From contig NC_092580.1 of the NCBI RefSeq assembly GCF_037975245.1, positions 25,005,001-25,069,000 on the forward strand: a DNA stretch of 64,000 bases, written 5' to 3'. Under the pieces are notes generated by a model. That model did not search any database. It was not told where the DNA came from and was given only the letters and a program-made list of their open reading frames with translations. A program made the position numbers and the translations under genes. This document shows, piece after piece, positions 10,067 to 24,600 of this stretch. How positions within the stretch are numbered: position 1 is the stretch's first letter; the number at the start of each line of letters is the position of its first letter. This DNA comes from Apostichopus japonicus (taxonomy: Eukaryota; Echinodermata; Holothuroidea; Aspidochirotida; Stichopodidae).

Positions 10067-13000
10067 AGCTCGCACAGTGCGCCAAGCCATCGCGCCACTG
10101 TATGGACTGAGATATTAGGTGGATTAACTAATACTTACAGCTCCCCGTGTAGGCACTTGCTGTAAAAGATCGGCAAAAGACGTCATCACCCGGGTTTCGA
10201 ACCACGGATGCAAAAGAGAGCCTCGATCATCAGCTCGCACAGTGCGCCAAGCCATCGCGCCACGGTATGGACTGAGATATTAGGTGGATTAACTAATACT
10301 TACAGCTGCCCGTGTAGGCACTTGCTGTAAAAGATCGGCAAAAGACGTCATCACCCGGGTTTCGAACCACGGATGCAAAAGAGAGCCTCGATCATCAGCT
10401 CGCACAGTGCGCCAAGCCATCGCGCCACGGTATGGACTGAGATATTAGGTGGATTAACTAATACTTACAGCTCCCCGTGTAGGCACTTGCTGTAAAAGAT
10501 CGGCAAAAGACGTCATCACCCGGGTTTCGAACCACGGATGCAAAAGAGAGCCTCGATCATCAGCTCGCACAGTGCGCCAAGCCATCGCGCCACGGTATGG
10601 ACTGAGATATTAGGTGGATTAACTAATACTTACAGCTCCCCGTGTAGGCACTTGCTGTAAAAGATCGGCAAAAGACGTCATCACCCGGGTTTCGAACCAC
10701 GGATGCAAAAGAGAGCCTCGATCATCAGCTCGCACAGTGCGCCAAGCCATCGCGCCACGGTATGGACTGAGATATTAGGTGGATTAACTAATACTTACAG
10801 CTCCCCGTGTAGGCACTTGCTGTAAAAGATCGGCAAAAGACGTCATCACCCGGGTTTCGAACCACGGATGCAAAAGAGAGCCTCGATCATCAGCTCGCAC
10901 AGTGCGCCAAGCCATCGCGCCACGGTATGGACTGAGATATTAGGTGGATTAACTAATACTTACAGCTCCCCGTGTAGGCACTTGCTGTAAAAGATCGGCA
11001 AAAGACGTCATCACCCGGGTTTCGAACCACGGATGCAAAAGAGAGCCTCGATCATCAGCTCGCACAGTGCGCCAAGCCATCGCGCCACGGTATGGACTGA
11101 GATATTAGGTGGATTAACTAATACTTACAGCTCCCCGTGTAGGCACTTGCTGTAAAAGATCGGCAAAAGACGTCATCACCCGGGTTTCGAACCACGGATG
11201 CAAAAGAGAGCCTCGATCATCAGCTCGCACAGTGCGCCAAGCCATCGCGCCACGGTATGGACTGAGATATTAGGTGGATTAACTAATACTTACAGCTCCC
11301 CGTGTAGGCACTTGCTGTAAAAGATCGGCAAAAGACGTCATCACCCGGGTTTCGAACCACGGATGCAAAAGAGAGCCTCGATCATCAGCTCGCACAGTGC
11401 GCCAAGCCATCGCGCCACGGTATGGACTGAGATATTAGGTGGATTAACTAATACTTACAGCTCCCCGTGTAGGCACTTGCTGTAAAAGATCGGCAAAAGA
11501 CGTCATCACCCGGGTTTCGAACCACGGATGCAAAAGAGAGCCTCGATCATCAGCTCGCACAGTGCGCCAAGCCATCGCGCCACGGTATGGACTGAGATAT
11601 TAGGTGGATTAACTAATACTTACAGCTCCCCGTGTAGGCACTTGCTGTAAAAGATCGGCAAAAGACGTCATCACCCGGGTTTCGAACCACGGATGCAAAA
11701 GAGAGCCTCGATCATCAGCTCGCACAGTGCGCCAAGCCATCGCGCCACGGTATGGACTGAGATATTAGGTGGATTAACTAATACTTACAGCTCCCCGTGT
11801 AGGCACTTGCTGTAAAAGATCGGCAAAAGACGTCATCACCCGGGGTTCGAACCACGGATGCAAAAGAGAGCCTCGATCATCAGCTCGCACAGTGCGCCAA
11901 GCCATCGCGCCACGGTATGGACTGAGATATTAGGTGGATTAACTAATACTTACAGCTGCCCGTGTAGGCACTTGCTGTAAAAGATCGGCAAAAGACGTCA
12001 TCACCCGGGTTTCGAACCACGGATGCAAAAGAGAGCCTCGATCATCAGCTCGCACAGTGCGCCAAGCCATCGCGCCACGGTATGGACTGAGATATTAGGT
12101 GGATTAACTAATACTTACAGCTCCCCGTGTAGGCACTTGCTGTAAAAGATCGGCAAAAGACGTCATCACCCGGGTTTCGAACCACGGATGCAAAAGAGAG
12201 CCTCGATCATCAGCTCGCACAGTGCGCCAAGCCATCGCGCCACTGTATGGACTGAGATATTAGGTGGATTAACTAATACTTACAGCTCCCCGTGTAGGCA
12301 CTTGCTGTAAAAGATCGGCAAAAGACGTCATCACCCGGGTTTCGAACCACGGATGCAAAAGAGAGCCTCGATCATCAGCTCGCACAGTGCGCCAAGCCAT
12401 CGCGCCACTGTATGGACTGAGATATTAGGTGGATTAACTAATACTTACAGCTCCCCGTGTAGGCACTTGCTGTAAAAGATCGGCAAAAGACGTCATCACC
12501 CGGGTTTCGAACCACGGATGCAAAAGAGAGCCTCGATCATCAGCTCGCACAGTGCGCCAAGCCATCGCGCCACTGTATGGACTGAGATATTAGGTGGATT
12601 AACTAATACTTACAGCTCCCCGTGTAGGCACTTGCTGTAAAAGATCGGCAAAAGACGTCATCACCCGGGTTTCGAACCACGGATGCAAAAGAGAGCCTCG
12701 ATCATCAGCTCGCACAGTGCGCCAAGCCATCGCGCCACGGTATGGACTGAGATATTAGGTGGATTAACTAATACTTACAGCTCCCCGTGTAGGCACTTGC
12801 TGTAAAAGATCGGCAAAAGACGTCATCACCCGGGTTTCGAACCACGGATGCAAAAGAGAGCCTCGATCATCAGCTCGCACAGTGCGCCAAGCCATCGCGC
12901 CACTGTATGGACTGAGATATTAGGTGGATTAACTAATACTTACAGCTCCCCGTGTAGGCACTTGCTGTAAAAGATCGGCAAAAGACGTCATCACCCGGGT

Positions 13001-14028
13001 TTCGAACCACGGATGCAAAAGAGAGCCTCGATCATCAGCTCGCACAGTGCGCCAAGCCATCGCGCCACGGTATGGACTGAGATATTAGGTGGATTAACTA
13101 ATACTTACAGCTCCCCGTGTAGGCACTTGCTGTAAAAGATCGGCAAAAGACGTCATCACCCGGGTTTCGAACCACGGATGCAAAAGAGAGCCTCGATCAT
13201 CAGCTCGCACAGTGCGCCAAGCCATCGCGCCACGGTATGGACTGAGATATTAGGTGGATTAACTAATACTTACAGCTCCCCGTGTAGGCACTTGCTGTAA
13301 AAGATCGGCAAAAGACGTCATCACCCCGGGTTTCGAACCACGGATGCAAAAGAGAGCCTCGATCATCAGCTCGCACAGTGCGCCAAGCCATCGCGCCACG
13401 GTATGGACTGAGATATTAGGTGGATTAACTAATACTTACAGCTCCCCGTGTAGGCACTTGCTGTAAAAGATCGGCAAAAGACGTCATCACCCGGGTTTCG
13501 AACCACGGATGCAAAAGAGAGCCTCGATCATCAGCTCGCACAGTGCGCCAAGCCATCGCGCCACGGTATGGACTGAGATATTAGGTGGATTAACTAATAC
13601 TTACAGCTCCCCGTGTAGGCACTTGCTGTAAAAGATCGGCAAAAGACGTCATCACCCGGGTTTCGAACCACGGATGCAAAAGAGAGCCTCGATCATCAGC
13701 TCGCACAGTGCGCCAAGCCATCGCGCCACGGTATGGACTGAGATATTAGGTGGATTAACTAATACTTACAGCTCCCCGTGTAGGCACTTGCTGTAAAAGA
13801 TCGGCAAAAGACGTCATCACCCGGGTTTCGAACCACGGATGCAAAAGAGAGCCTCGATCATCAGCTCGCACAGTGCGCCAAGCCATCGCGCCACGGTATG
13901 GACTGAGATATTAGGTGGATTAACTAATACTTACAGCTCCCCGTGTAGGCACTTGCTGTAAAAGATCGGCAAAAGACGTCATCACCCCGGGTTTCGAACC
14001 ACGGATGCAAAAGAGAGCCTCGATCATC
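10067..14028. repeat. Mildly variant block
   Basis: Minority alleles seen: T at u33 (10099, 12244, 12409, 12574, 12904), G at u77 (10308 and 11958, ten monomers apart), G at u129 (11845) and two 4-C length alleles (13324-13327 and 13985-13988, four monomers apart). All other positions look consensus. No gene is present. Confidence 0.8.
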
Positions 14029-17000
14029 AGCTCGCACAGTGCGCCAAGCCATCGCGCCACGGTATGGACTGAGATATTAGGTGGATTAACTAATACTTAC
14101 AGCTCCCCGTGTAGGCACTTGCTGTAAAAGATCGGCAAAAGACGTCATCACCCGGGTTTCGAACCACGGATGCAAAAGAGAGCCTCGATCATCAGCTCGC
14201 ACAGTGCGCCAAGCCATCGCGCCACGGTATGGACTGAGATATTAGGTGGATTAACTAATACTTACAGCTCCCCGTGTAGGCACTTGCTGTAAAAGATCGG
14301 CAAAAGACGTCATCACCCGGGTTTCGAACCACGGATGCAAAAGAGAGCCTCGATCATCAGCTCGCACAGTGCGCCAAGCCATCGCGCCACGGTATGGACT
14401 GAGATATTAGGTGGATTAACTAATACTTACAGCTCCCCGTGTAGGCACTTGCTGTAAAAGATCGGCAAAAGACGTCATCACCCGGGTTTCGAACCACGGA
14501 TGCAAAAGAGAGCCTCGATCATCAGCTCGCACAGTGCGCCAAGCCATCGCGCCACGGTATGGACTGAGATATTAGGTGGATTAACTAATACTTACAGCTC
14601 CCCGTGTAGGCACTTGCTGTAAAAGATCGGCAAAAGACGTCATCACCCGGGTTTCGAACCACGGATGCAAAAGAGAGCCTCGATCATCAGCTCGCACAGT
14701 GCGCCAAGCCATCGCGCCACGGTATGGACTGAGATATTAGGTGGATTAACTAATACTTACAGCTCCCCGTGTAGGCACTTGCTGTAAAAGATCGGCAAAA
14801 GACGTCATCACCCGGGTTTCGAACCACGGATGCAAAAGAGAGCCTCGATCATCAGCTCGCACAGTGCGCCAAGCCATCGCGCCACGGTATGGACTGAGAT
14901 ATTAGGTGGATTAACTAATACTTACAGCTCCCCGTGTAGGCACTTGCTGTAAAAGATCGGCAAAAGACGTCATCACCCGGGTTTCGAACCACGGATGCAA
15001 AAGAGAGCCTCGATCATCAGCTCGCACAGTGCGCCAAGCCATCGCGCCACGGTATGGACTGAGATATTAGGTGGATTAACTAATACTTACAGCTCCCCGT
15101 GTAGGCACTTGCTGTAAAAGATCGGCAAAAGACGTCATCACCCGGGTTTCGAACCACGGATGCAAAAGAGAGCCTCGATCATCAGCTCGCACAGTGCGCC
15201 AAGCCATCGCGCCACGGTATGGACTGAGATATTAGGTGGATTAACTAATACTTACAGCTCCCCGTGTAGGCACTTGCTGTAAAAGATCGGCAAAAGACGT
15301 CATCACCCGGGTTTCGAACCACGGATGCAAAAGAGAGCCTCGATCATCAGCTCGCACAGTGCGCCAAGCCATCGCGCCACGGTATGGACTGAGATATTAG
15401 GTGGATTAACTAATACTTACAGCTCCCCGTGTAGGCACTTGCTGTAAAAGATCGGCAAAAGACGTCATCACCCGGGTTTCGAACCACGGATGCAAAAGAG
15501 AGCCTCGATCATCAGCTCGCACAGTGCGCCAAGCCATCGCGCCACGGTATGGACTGAGATATTAGGTGGATTAACTAATACTTACAGCTCCCCGTGTAGG
15601 CACTTGCTGTAAAAGATCGGCAAAAGACGTCATCACCCGGGTTTCGAACCACGGATGCAAAAGAGAGCCTCGATCATCAGCTCGCACAGTGCGCCAAGCC
15701 ATCGCGCCACGGTATGGACTGAGATATTAGGTGGATTAACTAATACTTACAGCTCCCCGTGTAGGCACTTGCTGTAAAAGATCGGCAAAAGACGTCATCA
15801 CCCGGGTTTCGAACCACGGATGCAAAAGAGAGCCTCGATCATCAGCTCGCACAGTGCGCCAAGCCATCGCGCCACGGTATGGACTGAGATATTAGGTGGA
15901 TTAACTAATACTTACAGCTCCCCGTGTAGGCACTTGCTGTAAAAGATCGGCAAAAGACGTCATCACCCGGGTTTCGAACCACGGATGCAAAAGAGAGCCT
16001 CGATCATCAGCTCGCACAGTGCGCCAAGCCATCGCGCCACGGTATGGACTGAGATATTAGGTGGATTAACTAATACTTACAGCTCCCCGTGTAGGCACTT
16101 GCTGTAAAAGATCGGCAAAAGACGTCATCACCCGGGTTTCGAACCACGGATGCAAAAGAGAGCCTCGATCATCAGCTCGCACAGTGCGCCAAGCCATCGC
16201 GCCACGGTATGGACTGAGATATTAGGTGGATTAACTAATACTTACAGCTCCCCGTGTAGGCACTTGCTGTAAAAGATCGGCAAAAGACGTCATCACCCGG
16301 GTTTCGAACCACGGATGCAAAAGAGAGCCTCGATCATCAGCTCGCACAGTGCGCCAAGCCATCGCGCCACGGTATGGACTGAGATATTAGGTGGATTAAC
16401 TAATACTTACAGCTCCCCGTGTAGGCACTTGCTGTAAAAGATCGGCAAAAGACGTCATCACCCGGGTTTCGAACCACGGATGCAAAAGAGAGCCTCGATC
16501 ATCAGCTCGCACAGTGCGCCAAGCCATCGCGCCACGGTATGGACTGAGATATTAGGTGGATTAACTAATACTTACAGCTCCCCGTGTAGGCACTTGCTGT
16601 AAAAGATCGGCAAAAGACGTCATCACCCGGGTTTCGAACCACGGATGCAAAAGAGAGCCTCGATCATCAGCTCGCACAGTGCGCCAAGCCATCGCGCCAC
16701 GGTATGGACTGAGATATTAGGTGGATTAACTAATACTTACAGCTCCCCGTGTAGGCACTTGCTGTAAAAGATCGGCAAAAGACGTCATCACCCGGGTTTC
16801 GAACCACGGATGCAAAAGAGAGCCTCGATCATCAGCTCGCACAGTGCGCCAAGCCATCGCGCCACGGTATGGACTGAGATATTAGGTGGATTAACTAATA
16901 CTTACAGCTCCCCGTGTAGGCACTTGCTGTAAAAGATCGGCAAAAGACGTCATCACCCGGGTTTCGAACCACGGATGCAAAAGAGAGCCTCGATCATCAG

Positions 17001-17493
17001 CTCGCACAGTGCGCCAAGCCATCGCGCCACGGTATGGACTGAGATATTAGGTGGATTAACTAATACTTACAGCTCCCCGTGTAGGCACTTGCTGTAAAAG
17101 ATCGGCAAAAGACGTCATCACCCGGGTTTCGAACCACGGATGCAAAAGAGAGCCTCGATCATCAGCTCGCACAGTGCGCCAAGCCATCGCGCCACGGTAT
17201 GGACTGAGATATTAGGTGGATTAACTAATACTTACAGCTCCCCGTGTAGGCACTTGCTGTAAAAGATCGGCAAAAGACGTCATCACCCGGGTTTCGAACC
17301 ACGGATGCAAAAGAGAGCCTCGATCATCAGCTCGCACAGTGCGCCAAGCCATCGCGCCACGGTATGGACTGAGATATTAGGTGGATTAACTAATACTTAC
17401 AGCTCCCCGTGTAGGCACTTGCTGTAAAAGATCGGCAAAAGACGTCATCACCCGGGTTTCGAACCACGGATGCAAAAGAGAGCCTCGATCATC
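14029..17493. repeat. Homogenised block, 21 monomers
   Basis: I see no variant in these 21 copies. The stretch is bounded on the left by the 4-C copy and on the right by a group with T at u33 and private changes. Nothing other than consensus satellite is present. Confidence 0.85.
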
Positions 17494-18153
17494 AGCTCGC
17501 ACAGTGCGCCAAGGCATCGCGCCACTGTATGGACTGAGATATTAGGTGGATTAACTAATACTTACAGCTCCCCGTGTAGGCACTTGCTGTAAAAGATCGG
17601 CAAAAGACGTCATCACCCGGGTTTCGAACCACGGATGCAAAAGAGAGCCTCGATCATCAGCTCGCACAGTGCGCCAAGCCGTCGCGCCACTGTATGGACT
17701 GAGATATTAGGTGGATTAACTAATACTTACAGCTCCCCGTGTAGGCACTTGCTGTAAAAGATCGGCAAAAGACGTCATCACCCGGGTTTCGAACCACGGA
17801 TGCAAAAGAGAGCCTCGATCATCAGCTCGCACAGTGCGCCAAGCCATCGCGCCACTGTATGGACTGAGATATTAGGTGGATTAACTAATACTTACAGCTC
17901 CCCGTGTAGGCACTTGCTGTAATTGATCGGCAAAAGACGTCATCACCCGGGTTTCGAACCACGGATGCAAAAGAGAGCCTCGATCATCAGCTCGCACAGT
18001 GCGCCAAGCCATCGCGCCACTGTATGGACTGAGATATTAGGTGGATTAACTAATACTTACAGCTCCCCGTGTAGGCACTTGCTGTAAAAGATCGGCAAAA
18101 GACGTCATCACCCGGGTTTCGAACCACGGATGCAAAAGAGAGCCTCGATCATC
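17494..18153. repeat. Four-monomer T33 cluster with private changes
   Basis: Four adjacent copies have T at u33 (17526, 17691, 17856, 18021). The first also has C-to-G at u21 (17514), the second A-to-G at u23 (17681), and the third a two-base AA-to-TT change at u100-101 (17923-17924). The AA-to-TT change recurs in one other copy at 25020-25021, 43 monomers away and again on a T33 background. Confidence 0.85.
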
Positions 18154-18318
18154 AGCTCGCACAGTGCGCCAAGCCATCGCGCCACGGTATGGACTGAGAT
18201 ATTAGGTGGATTAACTAATACTTACAGCTCCCCGTGTAGGCACTTGCTGTAAAAGATCGGCAAAAGACGTCATCACCCGGGTTTCGAACCACGGATGCAA
18301 AAGAGAGCCTCGATCATC

Positions 18319-18650
18319 AGCTCGCACAGTGCGCCAAGCCATCGCGCCACGGTATGGACTGAGATATTAAGGTGGATTAACTAATACTTACAGCTCCCCG
18401 TGTAGGCACTTGCTGTAAAAGATCGGCAAAAGACGTCATCACCCGGGTTTCGAACCACGGATGCAAAAGAGAGCCTCGATCATCAGCTCGCACAGTGCGC
18501 CAAGCCATCGCGCCACGGTATGGACTGAGATATTAAGGTGGATTAACTAATACTTACAGCTCCCCGTGTAGGCACTTGCTGTAAAAGATCGGCAAAAGAC
18601 GTCATCACCCGGGTTTCGAACCACGGATGCAAAAGAGAGCCTCGATCATC
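18319..18650. repeat. Adjacent pair of 166-bp monomers (extra A after u51)
   Basis: Two neighbouring copies share an extra A in the ATTAGG segment (18369-18370 and 18535-18536). Sharing a private insertion between neighbours shows that one monomer was copied next to itself after the insertion arose. Confidence 0.95.
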
Positions 18651-21600
18651 AGCTCGCACAGTGCGCCAAGCCATCGCGCCACGGTATGGACTGAGATATT
18701 AGGTGGATTAACTAATACTTACAGCTCCCCGTGTAGGCACTTGCTGTAAAAGATCGGCAAAAGACGTCATCACCCGGGTTTCGAACCACGGATGCAAAAG
18801 AGAGCCTCGATCATCAGCTCGCACAGTGCGCCAAGCCATCGCGCCACTGTATGGACTGAGATATTAGGTGGATTAACTAATACTTACAGCTCCCCGTGTA
18901 GGCACTTGCTGTAAAAGATCGGCAAAAGACGTCATCACCCGGGTTTCGAACCACGGATGCAAAAGAGAGCCTCGATCATCAGCTCGCACAGTGCGCCAAG
19001 CCATCGCGCCACTGTATGGACTGAGATATTAGGTGGATTAACTAATACTTACAGCTCCCCGTGTAGGCACTTGCTGTAAAAGATCGGCAAAAGACGTCAT
19101 CACCCGGGTTTCGAACCACGGATGCAAAAGAGAGCCTCGATCATCAGCTCGCACAGTGCGCCAAGCCATCGCGCCACGGTATGGACTGAGATATTAGGTG
19201 GATTAACTAATACTTACAGCTCCCCGTGTAGGCACTTGCTGTAAAAGATCGGCAAAAGACGTCATCACCCGGGTTTCGAACCACGGATGCAAAAGAGAGC
19301 CTCGATCATCAGCTCGCACAGTGCGCCAAGCCATCGCGCCACGGTATGGACTGAGATATTAGGTGGATTAACTAATACTTACAGCTCCCCGTGTAGGCAC
19401 TTGCTGTAAAAGATCGGCAAAAGACGTCATCACCCGGGTTTCGAACCACGGATGCAAAAGAGAGCCTCGATCATCAGCTCGCACAGTGCGCCAAGCCATC
19501 GCGCCACGGTATGGACTGAGATATTAGGTGGATTAACTAATACTTACAGCTCCCCGTGTAGGCACTTGCTGTAAAAGATCGGCAAAAGACGTCATCACCC
19601 GGGTTTCGAACCACGGATGCAAAAGAGAGCCTCGATCATCAGCTCGCACCGTGCGCCAAGCCATCGCGCCACTGTATGGACTGAGATATTAGGTGGATTA
19701 ACTAATACTTACAGCTCCCCGTGTAGGCACTTGCTGTAAAAGATCGGCAAAAGACGTCATCACCCGGGTTTCGAACCACGGATGCAAAAGAGAGCCTCGA
19801 TCATCAGCTCGCACAGTGCGCCAAGCCATCGCGCCACGGTATGGACTGAGATATTAGGTGGATTAACTAATACTTACAGCTCCCCGTGTAGGCACTTGCT
19901 GTAAAAGATCGGCAAAAGACGTCATCACCCGGGTTTCGAACCACGGATGCAAAAGAGAGCCTCGATCATCAGCTCGCACAGTGCGCCAAGCCATCGCGCC
20001 ACGGTATGGACTGAGATATTAGGTGGATTAACTAATACTTACAGCTCCCCGTGTAGGCACTTGCTGTAAAAGATCGGCAAAAGACGTCATCACCCGGGTT
20101 TCGAACCACGGATGCAAAAGAGAGCCTCGATCATCAGCTCGCACAGTGCGCCAAGCCATCGCGCCACTGTATGGACTGAGATATTAGGTGGATTAACTAA
20201 TACTTACAGCTCCCCGTGTAGGCACTTGCTGTAAAAGATCGGCAAAAGACGTCATCACCCGGGTTTCGAACCACGGATGCAAAAGAGAGCCTCGATCATC
20301 AGCTCGCACAGTGCGCCAAGCCATCGCGCCACGGTATGGACTGAGATATTAGGTGGATTAACTAATACTTACAGCTCCCCGTGTAGGCACTTGCTGTAAA
20401 AGATCGGCAAAAGACGTCATCACCCGGGTTTCGAACCACGGATGCAAAAGAGAGCCTCGATCATCAGCTCGCACAGTGCGCCAAGCCATCGCGCCACGGT
20501 ATGGACTGAGATATTAGGTGGATTAACTAATACTTACAGCTCCCCGTGTAGGCACTTGCTGTAAAAGATCGGCAAAAGACGTCATCACCCGGGTTTCGAA
20601 CCACGGATGCAAAAGAGAGCCTCGATCATCAGCTCGCACAGTGCGCCAAGCCATCGCGCCACGGTATGGACTGAGATATTAGGTGGATTAACTAATACTT
20701 ACAGCTCCCCGTGTAGGCACTTGCTGTAAAAGATCGGCAAAAGACGTCATCACCCGGGTTTCGAACCACGGATGCAAAAGAGAGCCTCGATCATCAGCTC
20801 GCACAGTGCGCCAAGCCATCGCGCCACGGTATGGACTGAGATATTAGGTGGATTAACTAATACTTACAGCTCCCCGTGTAGGCACTTGCTGTAAAAGATC
20901 GGCAAAAGACGTCATCACCCGGGTTTCGAACCACGGATGCAAAAGAGAGCCTCGATCATCAGCTCGCACAGTGCGCCAAGCCATCGCGCCACGGTATGGA
21001 CTGAGATATTAGGTGGATTAACTAATACTTACAGCTCCCCGTGTAGGCACTTGCTGTAAAAGATCGGCAAAAGACGTCATCACCCGGGTTTCGAACCACG
21101 GATGCAAAAGAGAGCCTCGATCATCAGCTCGCACAGTGCGCCAAGCCATCGCGCCACGGTATGGACTGAGATATTAGGTGGATTAACTAATACTTACAGC
21201 TCCCCGTGTAGGCACTTGCTGTAAAAGATCGGCAAAAGACGTCATCACCCGGGTTTCGAACCACGGATGCAAAAGAGAGCCTCGATCATCAGCTCGCACA
21301 GTGCGCCAAGCCATCGCGCCACGGTATGGACTGAGATATTAGGTGGATTAACTAATACTTACAGCTCCCCGTGTAGGCACTTGCTGTAAAAGATCGGCAA
21401 AAGACGTCATCACCCGGGTTTCGAACCACGGATGCAAAAGAGAGCCTCGATCATCAGCTCGCACAGTGCGCCAAGCCATCGCGCCACGGTATGGACTGAG
21501 ATATTAGGTGGATTAACTAATACTTACAGCTCCCCGTGTAGGCACTTGCTGTAAAAGATCGGCAAAAGACGTCATCACCCGGGTTTCGAACCACGGATGC

Positions 21601-24600
21601 AAAAGAGAGCCTCGATCATCAGCTCGCACAGTGCGCCAAGCCATCGCGCCACGGTATGGACTGAGATATTAGGTGGATTAACTAATACTTACAGCTCCCC
21701 GTGTAGGCACTTGCTGTAAAAGATCGGCAAAAGACGTCATCACCCGGGTTTCGAACCACGGATGCAAAAGAGAGCCTCGATCATCAGCTCGCACAGTGCG
21801 CCAAGCCATCGCGCCACGGTATGGACTGAGATATTAGGTGGATTAACTAATACTTACAGCTCCCCGTGTAGGCACTTGCTGTAAAAGATCGGCAAAAGAC
21901 GTCATCACCCGGGTTTCGAACCACGGATGCAAAAGAGAGCCTCGATCATCAGCTCGCACAGTGCGCCAAGCCATCGCGCCACGGTATGGACTGAGATATT
22001 AGGTGGATTAACTAATACTTACAGCTCCCCGTGTAGGCACTTGCTGTAAAAGATCGGCAAAAGACGTCATCACCCGGGTTTCGAACCACGGATGCAAAAG
22101 AGAGCCTCGATCATCAGCTCGCACAGTGCGCCAAGCCATCGCGCCACGGTATGGACTGAGATATTAGGTGGATTAACTAATACTTACAGCTCCCCGTGTA
22201 GGCACTTGCTGTAAAAGATCGGCAAAAGACGTCATCACCCGGGTTTCGAACCACGGATGCAAAAGAGAGCCTCGATCATCAGCTCGCACAGTGCGCCAAG
22301 CCATCGCGCCACGGTATGGACTGAGATATTAGGTGGATTAACTAATACTTACAGCTCCCCGTGTAGGCACTTGCTGTAAAAGATCGGCAAAAGACGTCAT
22401 CACCCGGGTTTCGAACCACGGATGCAAAAGAGAGCCTCGATCATCAGCTCGCACAGTGCGCCAAGCCATCGCGCCACGGTATGGACTGAGATATTAGGTG
22501 GATTAACTAATACTTACAGCTCCCCGTGTAGGCACTTGCTGTAAAAGATCGGCAAAAGACGTCATCACCCGGGTTTCGAACCACGGATGCAAAAGAGAGC
22601 CTCGATCATCAGCTCGCACAGTGCGCCAAGCCATCGCGCCACGGTATGGACTGAGATATTAGGTGGATTAACTAATACTTACAGCTCCCCGTGTAGGCAC
22701 TTGCTGTAAAAGATCGGCAAAAGACGTCATCACCCGGGTTTCGAACCACGGATGCAAAAGAGAGCCTCGATCATCAGCTCGCACAGTGCGCCAAGCCATC
22801 GCGCCACGGTATGGACTGAGATATTAGGTGGATTAACTAATACTTACAGCTCCCCGTGTAGGCACTTGCTGTAAAAGATCGGCAAAAGACGTCATCACCC
22901 GGGTTTCGAACCACGGATGCAAAAGAGAGCCTCGATCATCAGCTCGCACAGTGCGCCAAGCCATCGCGCCACGGTATGGACTGAGATATTAGGTGGATTA
23001 ACTAATACTTACAGCTCCCCGTGTAGGCACTTGCTGTAAAAGATCGGCAAAAGACGTCATCACCCGGGTTTCGAACCACGGATGCAAAAGAGAGCCTCGA
23101 TCATCAGCTCGCACAGTGCGCCAAGCCATCGCGCCACGGTATGGACTGAGATATTAGGTGGATTAACTAATACTTACAGCTCCCCGTGTAGGCACTTGCT
23201 GTAAAAGATCGGCAAAAGACGTCATCACCCGGGTTTCGAACCACGGATGCAAAAGAGAGCCTCGATCATCAGCTCGCACAGTGCGCCAAGCCATCGCGCC
23301 ACGGTATGGACTGAGATATTAGGTGGATTAACTAATACTTACAGCTCCCCGTGTAGGCACTTGCTGTAAAAGATCGGCAAAAGACGTCATCACCCGGGTT
23401 TCGAACCACGGATGCAAAAGAGAGCCTCGATCATCAGCTCGCACAGTGCGCCAAGCCATCGCGCCACTGTATGGACTGAGATATTAGGTGGATTAACTAA
23501 TACTTACAGCTCCCCGTGTAGGCACTTGCTGTAAAAGATCGGCAAAAGACGTCATCACCCGGGTTTCGAACCACGGATGCAAAAGAGAGCCTCGATCATC
23601 AGCTCGCACAGTGCGCCAAGCCATCGCGCCACGGTATGGACTGAGATATTAGGTGGATTAACTAATACTTACAGCTCCCCGTGTAGGCACTTGCTGTAAA
23701 AGATCGGCAAAAGACGTCATCACCCGGGTTTCGAACCACGGATGCAAAAGAGAGCCTCGATCATCAGCTCGCACAGTGCGCCAAGCCATCGCGCCACGGT
23801 ATGGACTGAGATATTAGGTGGATTAACTAATACTTACAGCTCCCCGTGTAGGCACTTGCTGTAAAAGATCGGCAAAAGACGTCATCACCCGGGTTTCGAA
23901 CCACGGATGCAAAAGAGAGCCTCGATCATCAGCTCGCACAGTGCGCCAAGCCATCGCGCCACGGTATGGACTGAGATATTAGGTGGATTAACTAATACTT
24001 ACAGCTCCCCGTGTAGGCACTTGCTGTAAAAGATCGGCAAAAGACGTCATCACCCGGGTTTCGAACCACGGATGCAAAAGAGAGCCTCGATCATCAGCTC
24101 GCACAGTGCGCCAAGCCATCGCGCCACGGTATGGACTGAGATATTAGGTGGATTAACTAATACTTACAGCTCCCCGTGTAGGCACTTGCTGTAAAAGATC
24201 GGCAAAAGACGTCATCACCCGGGTTTCGAACCACGGATGCAAAAGAGAGCCTCGATCATCAGCTCGCACAGTGCGCCAAGCCATCGCGCCACGGTATGGA
24301 CTGAGATATTAGGTGGATTAACTAATACTTACAGCTCCCCGTGTAGGCACTTGCTGTAAAAGATCGGCAAAAGACGTCATCACCCGGGTTTCGAACCACG
24401 GATGCAAAAGAGAGCCTCGATCATCAGCTCGCACAGTGCGCCAAGCCATCGCGCCACGGTATGGACTGAGATATTAGGTGGATTAACTAATACTTACAGC
24501 TCCCCGTGTAGGCACTTGCTGTAAAAGATCGGCAAAAGACGTCATCACCCGGGTTTCGAACCACGGATGCAAAAGAGAGCCTCGATCATCAGCTCGCACA